Of a stretch of 62,282 bases of DNA, positions 1-11,064 are shown one piece after another (positions within the stretch are counted from its first letter, which is position 1; each line of letters opens with the position of its first letter). The notes beneath the pieces were generated by a model. That model made no database searches and had not been told where the DNA came from. It saw only the letters and a program-made list of their open reading frames with translations. This DNA is from Guillardia theta CCMP2712 (lineage: Eukaryota > Cryptophyceae > Pyrenomonadales > Geminigeraceae): the NCBI RefSeq assembly GCF_000315625.1, contig NW_005434652.1, positions 505,874-568,155 on the forward strand, written 5' to 3'. A program made the position numbers and the translations under genes.

Positions 1-120
1 GGAGGAGGAGGAGGAGGAGGAGGAGAGAGAGAGAGAGAGAGAGGGTGAGCTGGAGGAGGAGGAGGAAGGGGGGGGGGGGGGAGGAAGTGGAGGTGGCAGT
101 GGACAAGGAGGAGGAGGAGA
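1..120. repeat. GGA/GA-rich simple repeat
   Basis: Purine-rich GGA and GA runs with a poly-G stretch, lying in an intron of the CFAP70 gene at the window edge. A second GGA block lies at 560-690 in another intron of the same gene. Confidence 0.9.
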
Positions 121-2890
121 AGCGACCTTGAAGTAAGTCTCTGCATCGGCATATCGATTCATAGTGCACAGCAGGACTCCGTAGCTCATGAGCGCCTGGA
201 TATGTCGGGGGTCGAGCATGAGCGCCTCTCGCAGGCACTCCTCCGCCTTCTCAGGCATGCCAGCGCGGATGCAGAAGGTCCCGTAGTCGAACCAGAGGAC
301 GGCGTCGGAGGCGTCGGTGATGATGCGCTGGTTGAGGTGGGAGGCAGCAAGGTGGAGATCCTGGTTCATTTCTGCCTCGATCGCCAGCCTCATCTGCTCC
401 CTCAGGTACTTCTTCTTGGCTTCTTCCGAGCGCTCGACGGCTGAGATCTTCTTCGGGGGGCAAGACCTTGTTGAGGTTGCTGTTCATGAGCTCTTGCAGG
501 TAGACGTACAGCTGGGAGATGAACTGGAGCAGGGTGAGAGTAAGAGAGAGGAGAGCGGATCAGATGGAGGAGGAGGAGGAGGAGGAGAGGTAGGAAGGAG
601 GAGGAGGAGAAGGAGGAGGAGGAGGAGGAGGAGGAGAGGTAGGAAGGAGGAAGGGGAGGGGGAGGGGGAGGAAGTAGAGGGATAGGAGGAGGAAAGTGGA
701 GGAAGACGCCATCACCTTCTTTCCTTCCTCCGACGTCGCATCAAGACCTGACTTGTGAAATTTCTCATGAATCAGGCGAACGATGCTCTTCTTCAGTCTC
801 TCCTTGTAGTCATAGTACTTCCCAGATGAGTTCAGATGAAAGATAGCCTGCAGGAAAGTAGCCGGTCAACACCAAGGTGCGACACTGATGATGCAGGATG
901 CATTTCTGTGGGGGAGGAGGAGGGGATGAAGAGAGGGGGTGGGGGGAGAGAGGAGGAGGAGGAGGAATACGTCTTGCCCAACCTGCTGTCGTCTTGCCTC
1001 CATCCCTTCCGCTGAGATGTTGGAGCTGACTTCGCCGAGGAACATCTCATGGTACTCGTCCGCCAACTGGTAGATGATCTCCTTGACATCGTCGCCGAAC
1101 TGATCGGCAGCTGACAGTGGTTTCTCAACCACATCCACGGGAGGCCGGGTAGGGAGCAAGTCCCCGACTTTGGGCAGGACGGGTGGAGGAGGCTTCGGCT
1201 TCTCGAAGAGCGGGTTCAGCAGCTCGATCTCCAGCAGGAGGTAGGTCTCAGCGAGCAGGTAAGGATTCGCGTCCTCGTCCTCCTCAGGCTCCCCACCAGG
1301 TGGAGGACAGGCCTCGAGCTCCTCCGGGGTCGGCCGCGCGTAATCGTCCGCAGGCTGGACGGCACAGCGGCAGACGACCTTGGTCTCTCCGGGCACCAGC
1401 AACTTGTCGCAGTCCACGTAGACAACACCGTGATACTTCTTGGCGTACACGTAGTCCTCCCCACTCCGCAGCTGCCTCCTAAGATCGATGGACAGAGCGT
1501 TGCGACTCGAGAGCATCTTGAACGGCAAGGGTCAGACCCCTTCCAAATTCCCTTTCCCCTCACCTTCTTCAGGTTGCTCGTCGCCGATCCACGAATGACT
1601 CCCCGGTGCTGGTGATCGAAGACTATACGCGCATCTGTCTTCTCGTTCCTTGCAAACACCTGATCGGCAGATGAGATACTTTCACTGCCAGACAAGCCCG
1701 AGAACCCGTTACCCACCTTGGACTCAGTCCGTTGGATTTCAAACGTCTCATCATCTTCCTCCTCTTTCTCCACTTTCTCCCCCCCTTCCTTCGTTTCTTG
1801 ACCTTGCTCTGCATTTTCAGGCTCTGCAGGCTCGGCGCCTGCCTTGGCGATCGCCCTTCCAGGCTCTGCCTTGAGCTCGAGGATTTGATCCTCCCCTGGC
1901 AACGAGTAGAGCAGCGAGTAGATGTAGTCGTGAGCGTCCTCCTGCTTGTCCTCGCTGGGGCCCCACAGCGGCGGCAGCTGGTGCAGGGAATGAAGTTTGA
2001 CGGAGAGCAGGTTGAGGCTGGGCAGCTCGTCAGGGGGAACGAGCATCTCCGACAGCGCAATCTTGATGAAGACCTGTCAAAGCAAGTCAACTCAACCACG
2101 AGCTCCCTGCTCCCCATCACCGCGGCCTCTGCCGGGAAGGAGTCTCCCTCGCCGCCCTCCTCCCCCCGCACGAGGGGATACCATCCTTGGACGAAAGACC
2201 CAGGGTGACCGGGGAGGAACTCCTCTTCGTCTGGGTCATCAGGGGTGGGTTCTTGCTTCCATACAAGGTGCTTCAGGGGCACAACGACTTTAGCTGGTGC
2301 CGCGAGACCTGAAGAGGCCGTGAGCAGGAGGGGCGAGGAGCAGCTTCATTGCCTTCCACTGTGAACTCGATCGGCTCCGTGATGAGCTTGAAGAGCAGGT
2401 AGTCCGACACAGCAGGGACCTTGAACTCAGCTTGGAAATCGTACTTGTGCTCTGTGCCGGGTTGTGGGGATTCGAACTCAGTTGTCGAGCCTGATAACCA
2501 GGGAGACTAAGGTAAGAGAAGAGTAGAGGGAAGGACAAGCAAGGGCTCGATACCAGCTACCAGCCCTAAGGTTTCAGATTCCTCCGATTCACCCTCAATG
2601 AGCTGAAGGGGGGAAGGCAACAACACCGTCAGGCACAAGCCTATCGCCAACACAAGCACGCTGGACCTCGTCCTTGACGAGCGTGTATCTGAATGAGACC
2701 TTGGATGTCGAGTCCTCCGGGAGACCCCGACATGACCTGATGTAGACGTTCAACTTCCTGTAGGAAGAGCTTGTGCCGTCTGCACAACAGGGTCAACAAG
2801 TACTGGCATGTTGCTCTTCGTTTCCTGCACACCTTCTGGTGACTCGTTGGGCACGGCCTCTGTCTCGGGGGCTTCACCCTCCCCGGACAT
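1..2890 (-). CDS. CFAP70: CFAP70-like ciliary protein (3' end outside the window)
   Basis: Homologue of cilia- and flagella-associated protein 70 (TTC18), an axonemal protein that acts in motile cilia. The chosen ATG (2890-2888) opens a short acidic leader, and an in-frame TGA lies 42 nt upstream. The first conserved segment, RKLNVYIRSCRGLPEDS at about 2.76 kb, is C2-like. Next come YDFQAEFKVPAVSDYLLFK (about 2.4 kb), MLVPPDELPSLNLLSVKLH (2046 down), the YVDCDKLLVPG and LLAETYLLLEIELL blocks (1.45-1.2 kb), then ADEYHEMFLGEVSS. The last readable exon (about 440-130) holds TPR helices, including AVLWFDYGTFCIRAGMPEKA and MNRYADAETYFKV. The family's remaining TPRs would lie left of position 1. 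At least six introns are implied, some filled with GGA repeats (560-690, 910-970). Identity is confident; individual splice sites were not proven. Confidence 0.85.
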
Positions 2891-3898
2891 CTCAGAGAAG
2901 AGATCTGCCGTTACCACGAAGAAGTCAATTCAGGTTCGAAAGTGCATTCCGCGGGGTACAGCGGTATCGAAACCTCTGTATGCTCCTATTTTTCGATTCC
3001 ATGCTTACTTTCCTGATGCGTATTGGTATCCTCCCTAAAATTCCTAGGTTTGCTGCCTCCTTAACTACCCCACGACATCGTTCACCCTTGATTTGTTCAT
3101 TGTCAACCTTGCAGTTTGACGTCCTTGACCTTTCCTTCATGGTTTCCCTTATCATTCCTCCACACCTCCTCCATACTACTCATCGTTTCCTCTCTGTCTC
3201 TCTGTCTCTGTCTCTCTGTCTCTCTGTCTCTCTGTCTCTCTGTCTCTCTGTCTTTCCGTCTCCTCTCCTCCTCCTTCCTGGCTTCCGCAGTTCCTCTCCT
3301 TCGCCTGCATTCAACGATTTCAACGCACACCCCAAACTTTGCAACGAAACTTCGAACAATTAGAGCTAAACTTTGCACTTTCAAACTTTCCGAACTGAGC
3401 GGCCGGGCCCCGGCCCTGTGACCGGGCGCGGCCGGGCGCTGCAGCCGCGGCCTCCGAATCACCCTTTACTCAAACTTAATCACAGTAGTATAGTGCGTAG
3501 GCCCGGCCGTCGAGTCTCAGAGCGCCGAGGCCAAGTCCGGATCCCTCATCGGGATGACGCCCGGCCATTCAAGACCCGGCCCGGGCAGTGCCACGGTTCA
3601 ACGGTTGACGCCGGGTTGAGTGAGTGGCCGCTGGCATTGCCGCTGAATCACGGCGGCCGCCAGCTCATATCGTCACAATCAACCTCTTCAAATTTCTCAT
3701 ATGATAATTCATTCCAATTACAAGTAGGATCACGATCACAACTACGCGGCAGCGCCGGATTGCCACGCCCCGGGCCCGCCACCAGGATCATCGATCATCA
3801 TCGGATTTCGTATCAGTGAGCACCATGATGCAATCATGTTGAAAAATTCCGAGCATCACAGTGTCAAGTTTTCTAACGCGCCAGTTAGATTCTATATC
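2891..3898. other. Spacer with a TCTCTG repeat and a GC-rich palindromic island
   Basis: Between the 5' end of the CFAP70 gene and the 3' end of the Tudor-domain gene. It holds a (TCTCTG)n tract at about 3188-3255 and a stretch at 3400-3790 rich in CCGGGC/GCCCGG words. I see no convincing coding exon. The CFAP70 promoter presumably lies at the left edge, but no TATA box is obvious. Confidence 0.6.
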
Positions 3899-4901
3899 GT
3901 TGAAGTTCTTTGGACGTGAATTCCTCGCTGTCTCCATCCTCGTACTGTATCATGTACAGCTTCGCTGCTGCATCGTAAGACACGACCTTCCCAGTGAATT
4001 CTTGCATTCTGTTCTTCACAAGGAAGCCTTTGCGGACCTTGGTGCCTATCATAGAGATGATCTTCTCGGGGGTCTTGCTGACCTTAGGCCTTTTGCCTCT
4101 CCTCGAAGTCTCAGGCTTCTCAGAGTTCTCCATCTTCATCGACAAGCGCTTTCCTCTCAACGTGCTGGCGATCTCCAGCTCCTCGACAGCTGGGTTCTTG
4201 ATCTCAGCCTCACGATCGGAGTCGTCCACGTCATCAATGGCGAATTCGTTCCTCTTGTTGATGCTAGAAGGTGACTGCTTCTGCTTGTCTTTGCTCGATT
4301 CCGACGATTGCCTTTTCAGCAGCCCGCTGAAACTCTTGCCGGGACTCTTGGAGTTGGAGTACTTCCTTCCTCCGACCCTCTCTCTTACCTTTCCCGTAGA
4401 AAGTCCGGGGCTACCATCCTTCACGGAATCTCCAGGGCTCCCAAGGGCAAGCAAGCTCGGAGAAACCGCAGTTGTGTTCTTCACGTTCTCAATAAACTTT
4501 TCTTTGACGGTCTTCCTGGATTTCTCCGGAGTCATCTCACGGGCACGGGCTTCAAGAGCGTTCCTCATCACCGCCATAAGAACCTCTTTTCCTTCCCGGT
4601 CACCACTCTCCTCAAAGAGCTTGTCGTGAATGCTCCGAAGCAATTCATTTGCCTTCTTCCCCAGAGCTCGCAATGGCATGTTGTACTTGTTTTTGCACTG
4701 TAGACACTCTACCACTGATGTCTTCGTGCCCAGATCCGCATTAGTACACAGGCAGCACAACCTTCGCTCACTTCCATTTTCGCTCGAATCCTTGTTTTTG
4801 AGTCCACATTTCATTGGATTCTTGGAGCTCGGCTCGACCCGAATGTTGCATTGGGAACAGTCATATTGTGGAAGTGGCTGATTGGACAACTTAGAGCCCA
4901 T
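3885..4901 (-). CDS. Cys-rich protein with C-terminal Tudor-like domain
   Basis: About 338 aa in one exon. The reading frame stays open further upstream, but an acceptor-like sequence (TTTCTTGCAG) ends 10 nt before the ATG at 4901. I therefore place the start there, with an intron in the 5' UTR. The N-terminus carries paired cysteines (YDCSQCN, then MKCG, LCCLCTN and ECLQCKNKY), which suggests one or two zinc sites. The middle is Ser/Lys-rich, low in complexity, and holds many SP/TP dipeptides. The last 60 residues (GTKVRKGFL, FTGKVVSYDAAAKLYMIQYE, DGDSEEFTSKEL) resemble the small Tudor-like domains of plant chromatin proteins such as PTM. A chromatin or histone-reading role is inferred from that fold only. 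Confidence 0.7.
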   Translation of the reverse strand: MGSKLSNQPLPQYDCSQCNIRVEPSSKNPMKCGLKNKDSSENGSERRLCCLCTNADLGTKTSVVECLQCKNKYNMPLRALGKKANELLRSIHDKLFEESGDREGKEVLMAVMRNALEARAREMTPEKSRKTVKEKFIENVKNTTAVSPSLLALGSPGDSVKDGSPGLSTGKVRERVGGRKYSNSKSPGKSFSGLLKRQSSESSKDKQKQSPSSINKRNEFAIDDVDDSDREAEIKNPAVEELEIASTLRGKRLSMKMENSEKPETSRRGKRPKVSKTPEKIISMIGTKVRKGFLVKNRMQEFTGKVVSYDAAAKLYMIQYEDGDSEEFTSKELQRYRI

Positions 4902-5219
4902 GGTTGTTGCCCTGCAAGAAATAGAATCAATACAGTGCTTGGGACAAAAACCTATCGTACGAAATCCTGCTGTATGAAAATGCACTGCGATTCTTGATGT
5001 ACACACTCTCCGCTGCGTATCTTAGACATAATCTTGAGAAGTTCTCTGAATTCACTGTCTCAAACTCGACCTTTCCATCCTCCTTAGTGCAACTCTTGTC
5101 CAAACAGAAAATCCTCCTCGCCTCTGTTGCTACACCTCATGCTTGTTCCTAGACGCGTTCACACATGCAATCTCTTCTAGTTCTTGTATCTCTGTGGAGA
5201 AGGGCATGACGCCTTATAA

Positions 5220-5280
5220 TCTCTTCCTGCCTGCCTTCCTGCCTGCCTTCCTGCCTGCCTTCCTGCCTTCCTGCCTGCCT

Positions 5281-5321
<41 letters not shown>

Positions 5322-5325
5322 CGTG
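5220..5325. repeat. TGCC/TTCC simple repeat
   Basis: About 100 nt of TGCC and TTCC units in the spacer upstream of the membrane-protein gene. Read in one frame it gives an artefactual Leu/Pro/Cys run, so any ORF across it is not a gene. Confidence 0.95.
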
Positions 5326-5466
5326 TCATGCTTCCACTCATTCCCATCCCACATGAATGTGATAGCCTCTCAGATTCAAATCGAAAGAAGCAACTCCAGT
5401 CCGCCTCAGAGTGTCACTTGGGATCTGCGGAAGACAGCAAATCCACTCTCTCCGCCAGCCTCGGAA

Positions 5467-6721
5467 ATGGCACCGGCGCCATGGAAGATTCAAGCCCAGG
5501 CAATGAGCGAGGATGCGGGGAGACAGGGTTGCAGGAGCATGAGCAGAGTCAGGAACATGAGAATGGGAAGGGTAAAGGGTTTGAGGAGGAGGGGCGTGCC
5601 TAGGGCGGGGCGGGGCGGGGCGGGAAGAAGGGAGACAATGTAAGGGAAACGGATGGGAAAGGGCTTGTCTGTCGAGCTTCAAGCACTTGATTCACGTCTG
5701 ATCAACGCAGCAGAACTTGAGCTGGATCGTTCTCGCGGTTGTGATTTCCTTCCCGATACGGATAATCAGGCAGGCAAACTCGGTGAGCAGCGACGAGCAG
5801 GCGGAGGCAAGCTGGACGAGTGATAAGGTGGGGCTCAGGTGGACCTGATCGGGCAGATCATAGCCCTCGGCTGCTCCGTCCTCGTCAACATGATCCTGTG
5901 GATCGGGATGGCGCGGGGGGAGCCGAGCTCACGTCACCTTGCAGGTGTGCAACGCAGGTGGTCACCGTCGTCAACTTGTACGAGTACTCCAAGGACCATA
6001 TGTGACCCTGCCATTGCTGTGCTGCCACGTGGCGCTGAGATGGTGCCTGCGAAGAAACCACTTCGACGTCGAGAAGTCTCTTTCAAGGCTGCTCTTTCCT
6101 GAGCAGGTCCTGCAGGCAAGACCGAACGGGCGTCTTCCTTCCCGCGTTTAACGTGTTGAAACAAGATCGTCCTGACCATGCTGCATCTGTGGAACGGGAC
6201 GTGGACGCATGCGATACTTCAGGTGAACCGACAGGCGAAGAAAGCCTGCTTGCTCTGTTAAAGCAAGTGGCCGGAGGTGTTTCACTGTTTGTCCTCAGCT
6301 TCCTCTGGCTCTTTGGCATTGCGCCTGTATTCTCTCTGGACGGCCTCCAATCCATGCTGTGCTAGGGTGCTCCGTTGACGATGCTGATGAAACCGATTGA
6401 TCTGAAGGTTGCTCACAGCGAGGGGCGAAAGTTTGATGAGCAAGTTCAGAGGATGAAGAAGTTCAACATACTCAAGGTGAATAGCTCGCACTCATCTCTC
6501 GTGAAGTCTGATACCGCACTCGCAGGCAGCTCTCTATTGTGCCTCCATGATCTATGGCATCGTCGCCCTCTGTCCGTTGATCATACAGGTGACGTCATCA
6601 CTTCGAGTTCTTCACTCGCAGACTTTTGCTTGCACCACAGGGGATCATGGGAAGTAACGCGTTCAAGGCCGTCTTGCACGCTCTGAGGAGCAATTACATA
6701 CCGAATCATTTATCCGGATAA
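5467..6721 (+). CDS. Predicted multi-pass membrane protein, unknown family
   Basis: Spliced gene with at least seven short exons. A basic N-terminus (from about 5467) is followed by NLSWIVLAVVISFPIRIIRQ, then after an intron by LIGQIIALGCSVLVNMILW. Further hydrophobic segments are IVLTMLHLWNGTWTHAIL, GGVSLFVLSFLWLFGIAP and ALYCASMIYGIVALCPLIIQ. Between them are charged loops (NHFDVEKSLSRLLFPEQ; AHSEGRKFDEQVQRMKKF). The last two introns are clean: the charged-loop exon joins AALYCAS in phase 0, and the final exon (GIMGSNAFKAVLHAL) ends in TAA at 6719-6721. Five or six membrane spans are therefore likely. I do not recognise the family; a transporter or channel-like role is only a guess. The exact start and one middle junction are unresolved. 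Confidence 0.55.
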
Positions 6722-7340
6722 CAGGAGACCCTCATTATATAGTCACGGGGGTTCATCGCTGAGAGATTATCATGCAATGTTATCATGCAATTTACTTGGG
6801 GGACTCTTTTTTTGACAGAAAACAGTCCCGGGGAAGCTTTTTGATGCAGGATCCTGTGCGTTCGTACACTTCGCAAGTTTGCGTATCGCACAGACCAAAC
6901 CTCTTTACTTGACCTCCATGGGATTGCCAAGCTCCGATTCCTTTGAGGGCGATCCGAAGAGGACCAGTTGTGTTATGGACGGTACAGCAGAGATTGCAAG
7001 ACGGAGATTGCCAATATTCAGTGGCGGGATGACAAACCAAGCACCATGTAAATAGACCAAAACTGATTATGTGTCAGGTTTTGTTTAAAATCATAAATTT
7101 CCATTCAGTCTTGAAATACAAAATCTCTTCTCTAGTATCCTCTACAGTATGTTCACTAATTACATCGTCTCGTTCCTTGTGGTCTTCGTGACACAAGTTC
7201 TGAGCAAAATCCTAAACCTTTACACGAATATACAACAGGTGTTGGCATTCTTGGATGGAAATAACAACGCAGGCAAATCGATCACAAAAGCACGCAAAAC
7301 TTGCAAATCCATATGATAGCAGTTGGTGGCAGAAGCGTAG
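6722..7340. other. Spacer between converging genes
   Basis: Sequence between the 3' end of the plus-strand membrane protein and the 3' end of the minus-strand heat-shock factor. A short open frame on the plus strand at 7149-7310 has a hydrophobic start but no supporting context. Nothing else is visible. Confidence 0.4.
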
Positions 7341-8733
7341 TCAGCAACGGGCAAGCAGCAAAAGCGTCTGCACTCCCATGAGAGCCTCCTTGTCTAAGGG
7401 AGGCACACCCACTTGCTCGCCCTGGAACAAGAGTCAAACATTGCAAACCAAGACGAGATTCACGAGAGCGAAATTGAAGAGTGTATGCAAGGATGGGAGC
7501 ATGTACCTTGGTATCTGACGACACAATGTTTTTCAGGGCCAAAGCGATTGGAGGGAGTCTGATATTCTTATCCATTTTGGCAACCTGGACGTCTTCTCGT
7601 GGACCATGCCTATTCAGAACTGGATGATTGGCATCGTCCTGCAACTTTGGAGAATTTGGAACAGAATTCGGTCCAGCATTCGGGTTCTAGAGAGAGGTGG
7701 CACTTGCGTTAAAAGCCTTCCGGCACAAGAACACATGCAAACCTTGTTCAGAATGTCCATCAGAGATTGAAGCAATGAGTCGGTTTGGTCATTCATCGCT
7801 TCGTGACTTTCAGCATGACCCTGCAACCAGTGGGTCAGAAGCGGACTACATTGTTCACCAAAAAGAAGTTTACCTCATGTCGCTGTCGCTTGAAAGCTTT
7901 GAATTCTATTTCTATTTCATGGAATTCTTCAGCATTTCTCATGCTGAAAGTCTTGCAGGCCCTATCTAAAACTGTGGCCATCTTCCCAATCCTACATTCA
8001 AGATTCTGCATGATAGCATCTCAGTCAGAACTTGTCTCTCCATGTTCGCCAATCCACCTCTTGTCGAACTTTGCTTTCAACCATTTGCGAATAAATCCTC
8101 TTATTTTCTTCTTCTTTTTCCATGAATACTGCTTCCAATTTCTTATGCTTCGATCTTTGGAAAATGTGAGACACAAAAACTTTCGATTGTAGCAGCAATC
8201 AAACCTGAGATCATGGATGTCGTTGAAAAGTTTATCAACAGCGGTTCTATCGAAGTCATTTTTCGAGCGTCCAAGTACTTCCTTCTCAGAAGCATTGTTT
8301 GTGGCAATCTTTCTTCGAATATCTTTGAAAAGGTGCTCGTTTCCTTGCCTGCGCAAGCGATGCAGTGCTAAAGTCAGATCACGTGTGGAGTTCAGCATTG
8401 CTTGTACTTGAACATGGGATGAGCAAACTCGCAGACATCAGGCTCCTGAGATGTCTTGTGAAATCCATACAGGTTCAATTGTCGCACAAAGGATGCAAAG
8501 TTGCTGTGTTTGAAGTACCTGTTCAACAATCAGACATTCCAGAAATTTTGCTAACACTGCACAACGCACACGAAATACCTTGGCAAAATCTGGGTAGCAA
8601 AGCTCGAAGGATCAACAATAAGCAGCGCCTCGCCATTGGGGGACCAAGTCACGAAGGGTGCTGCCGATTGATCTTGAAGCATCAATGCTAGTTTGCCGAT
8701 GAAGGAGGGGACATTCTGTCTGTTTTCCTCCAT
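7341..8733 (-). CDS. Heat shock factor (HSF-type transcription factor)
   Basis: DNA-binding transcription factor that activates stress genes in the nucleus. The first exon (ATG at 8733) gives [29 protein letters not shown] and [11 protein letters not shown] 60-nt intron (8578-8519) and a 59-nt intron (8407-8349) join exons that read [20 protein letters not shown] and then [18 protein letters not shown]. These are the signature recognition helix and wing of the HSF domain. The rest is spread over several short exons. They include a charged, probably coiled-coil stretch ([34 protein letters not shown]), the segment [20 protein letters not shown], and a final hydrophobic end ([14 protein letters not shown], stop at 7341-7343) that could act as an activation motif. 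The DNA-binding domain is certain; the 3' exons are a splice reconstruction. Confidence 0.88.
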
Positions 8734-11064
8734 ACTATGTACGGAATGGAGACTGGTCGAAGAGAAATACTGTGTCGGTAAGATATTGTATAGAAATACT
8801 GTGTCGGTAAGATATTGTACCAATCAGAGTCTATTCACAGAGCAAAACACTTCCTTCACGGCTTCAAGGCTTCCCGGTCATATCTCATGTTGTATGTTGC
8901 TGATGAGCAAAAAGATTTGATGAGGCAGGTAATTGTGTTGCACGTATACACCTGTTGGATATGCAGTGCTGTGTGTTATATTCTTTTTCCAGGATACGAA
9001 GGTGTCTGTCTGAATATAGGGCAAGATAAGGCACGTTTGACAAGCTAAACTGATCACGAGCGAAGGCTAGGAGGGCAATTGCAGAAAGCGGCTTCTCCTC
9101 GGAGCGTTGTAGAGATACTGGGAGATGTTTGCAAGTATGCTAGAAAAACAAGGAACAAAAAGCAAGATGGCTGAGCACGAGGGCGGGAGGAAGGGCGGGA
9201 GGAAGGGCGGATCCTGGCAATGGCGGCTGTCAGAGACTCGAGGTGGTGGGGAAAACGGTTGAAGGAGACAGAAAACTGTTGCACGTCGAGGAGGGAACGA
9301 AGGAAAGCGAGAAGGACGGGGTTGGTGCAAAGGAACAAGACAGCAAGGTTGAAGGGCAGGGTAAGGACTTGGGAGGACGGGGGAGGTTGGGGGAGGCAAC
9401 GGGGCGGGCGAGGAGGAAACGATTCTGGTACTGTCACTTTGTTCGAAAAGAGATAGTTTCAATTCAATTTTATCTTGAAAAGATCTTTTTTCATTTCGAA
9501 GCTCAATTATCTTCCTAGGACCCTGCTATGAAGCCTAATACTACTTCCTATCACCGCCCCGATAGGTCACAGTACCCCCAGCCAGGGCTGCAATCAGAAA
9601 TCCCTGCATTCCTCCCATGATGGACATGTGCCATGGTGGTTGAAGATCTACCACCCTGAACCCATGTGTTGACTAAAAAACATATTACAAATCTTATATA
9701 TCAAACATCTCAATGATAGTAAATGATGTTATCATGTCATGGAATACTTGTTCTTCGGCACCCCTTCCAGATAAAAAGTATTTCAAGGGACAACCTGCAC
9801 CCCAATTACCGAAAATTCTTCACCCCCATCATTTCCCACTACCCCACCCGGGCACAACTAGAACACTACCCTACCCCTGCGGAGTAATGCCATTCACCCC
9901 TATTTCTAGAGATATCATGATTCCACCCTACCCTCCGTCTTGCCAGTATCACAATGAATTACCCTAGGTGGTCATCACCACCCCTACCCCTACAAAATAG
10001 CCGAATCTTGTTCTCTACCCCATGAAACTGTAGTAAACAGTACGGTGGTCTCCTGAATCCCTGCAGCTGTTTGTCTTTCCACCTCTACCCCCTAAAATCA
10101 AACTTTATCACCCCCTACCCCAACTTCAAGGTGTAACCCATCATAAAACTTTTATAAAAAAAGAAGGATCCGAAATCAGGGGACTGTTCCACTCGCCTAT
10201 CACCGCTCACCCAACCCCCACCCACCCCATCTTCCATTTCGCCTTGCGACTTGAATATCACCGGTCATTCAAATAACAAATTTGGGGGGGGGCCGGGTGG
10301 GGAGGGTAAGTCAGCCGGTGGCGGGAGATTATGGGAGATTGTGTGGTAAAAACAAGAAAGTTCTAATTGGAGGTGATGCGGAGGCTTCCTTCCTGGAGAA
10401 GCCTGAGGGAAGGGGTGAAAGGTCGGCGAGAGTATAAGTGAGGTCTCAGATAAAGAAGAGGAGGTCTGGACCTTTGCTGACTCAGAACAGCCTCGTCCTC
10501 AAGTCATGCCATGGCACGGCCCGACGCACGGTCGGTTGATCGAACAGCCGCCGGTCTAAAAGTTGGTCCGGGCCGCCGCACGGCGCCGCCGGCCTAGCCC
10601 GGCCGGCCCGGGGCCGCCCGGGCGACCAGTCACTATGGGAACAGACCGAAAAACCGGACTCGGACATCGCGAGATGTGGCCTCCCAGAGCATGGCAGCGA
10701 GGAGGTGGGGAGGACGTACAGCTGGAAGGGGAGGCGAGAGGAGAGGAGAATGGAAGGGGAGGCGAGATGAGAGGAGAACAAGGAGTACGGTCGAAAGATA
10801 AAGGGTGCATTGTAGCGCGCATCAGATATCAAAGAAGGGAAGGGTGAGAGGATTCTCGAAGAAGGGCAAGAATGGCGAAGATGTTTGGAAAGTTTAGATA
10901 ACTTTACGAGGAGGCATCCGAGGTTTTAGAAGAGGAATTCTCGACCATTGAAAGACGTCATAAGTGATGAAAATAATGTATGAGATTCTCGATATGTATG
11001 AGATTCTCGATATGAGTACGAGGCCCACAGCTAGGGAAACTGATGGTTTCATTCCAGGCTTCAG
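8734..11064. other. Gene-poor spacer with tandem duplication, C-rich tract and GC island
   Basis: Upstream of the HSF start lies a direct duplication of about 24 nt (AGAAATACTGTGTCGGTAAG-containing, 8764-8819). From 9560 to 10260 the plus strand is very poor in G and rich in CCCCTACCCC-like words. At 10540-10640 there is a GC-rich, palindrome-rich island (CCCGGCCGGCCCGGGG-like). Low-complexity frames at 9050-9450 arise from GGCGGGAGGAAG repeats. I see no supportable gene. Confidence 0.5.

Noticed and set aside
317-685. Arg/Glu-rich frame on the plus strand
   Set aside because: It runs opposite the CFAP70 exons and through a GGA repeat; the composition is that of the repeat.
5143-5643. Frame with a Leu/Pro/Cys repeat on the plus strand
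   Set aside because: It reads through the TGCC/TTCC microsatellite; only its 3' part is used as the first exon of the membrane protein gene.
7147-7690. Plus-strand segments that read like protein (for example a frame ending [14 protein letters not shown])
   Set aside because: The same stretch on the minus strand joins smoothly to the heat-shock factor exons with good splice sites, so the plus-strand reading is taken as a shadow.
9054-9462. Overlapping frames rich in Ser/Pro/Arg on both strands
   Set aside because: They arise from GGCGGGAGGAAG-type repeats and have no recognisable motif or splice context.
10482-10847. Gly/Pro/Arg-rich frames
   Set aside because: They are translations of the GC-rich palindromic island and differ in every frame only by composition.
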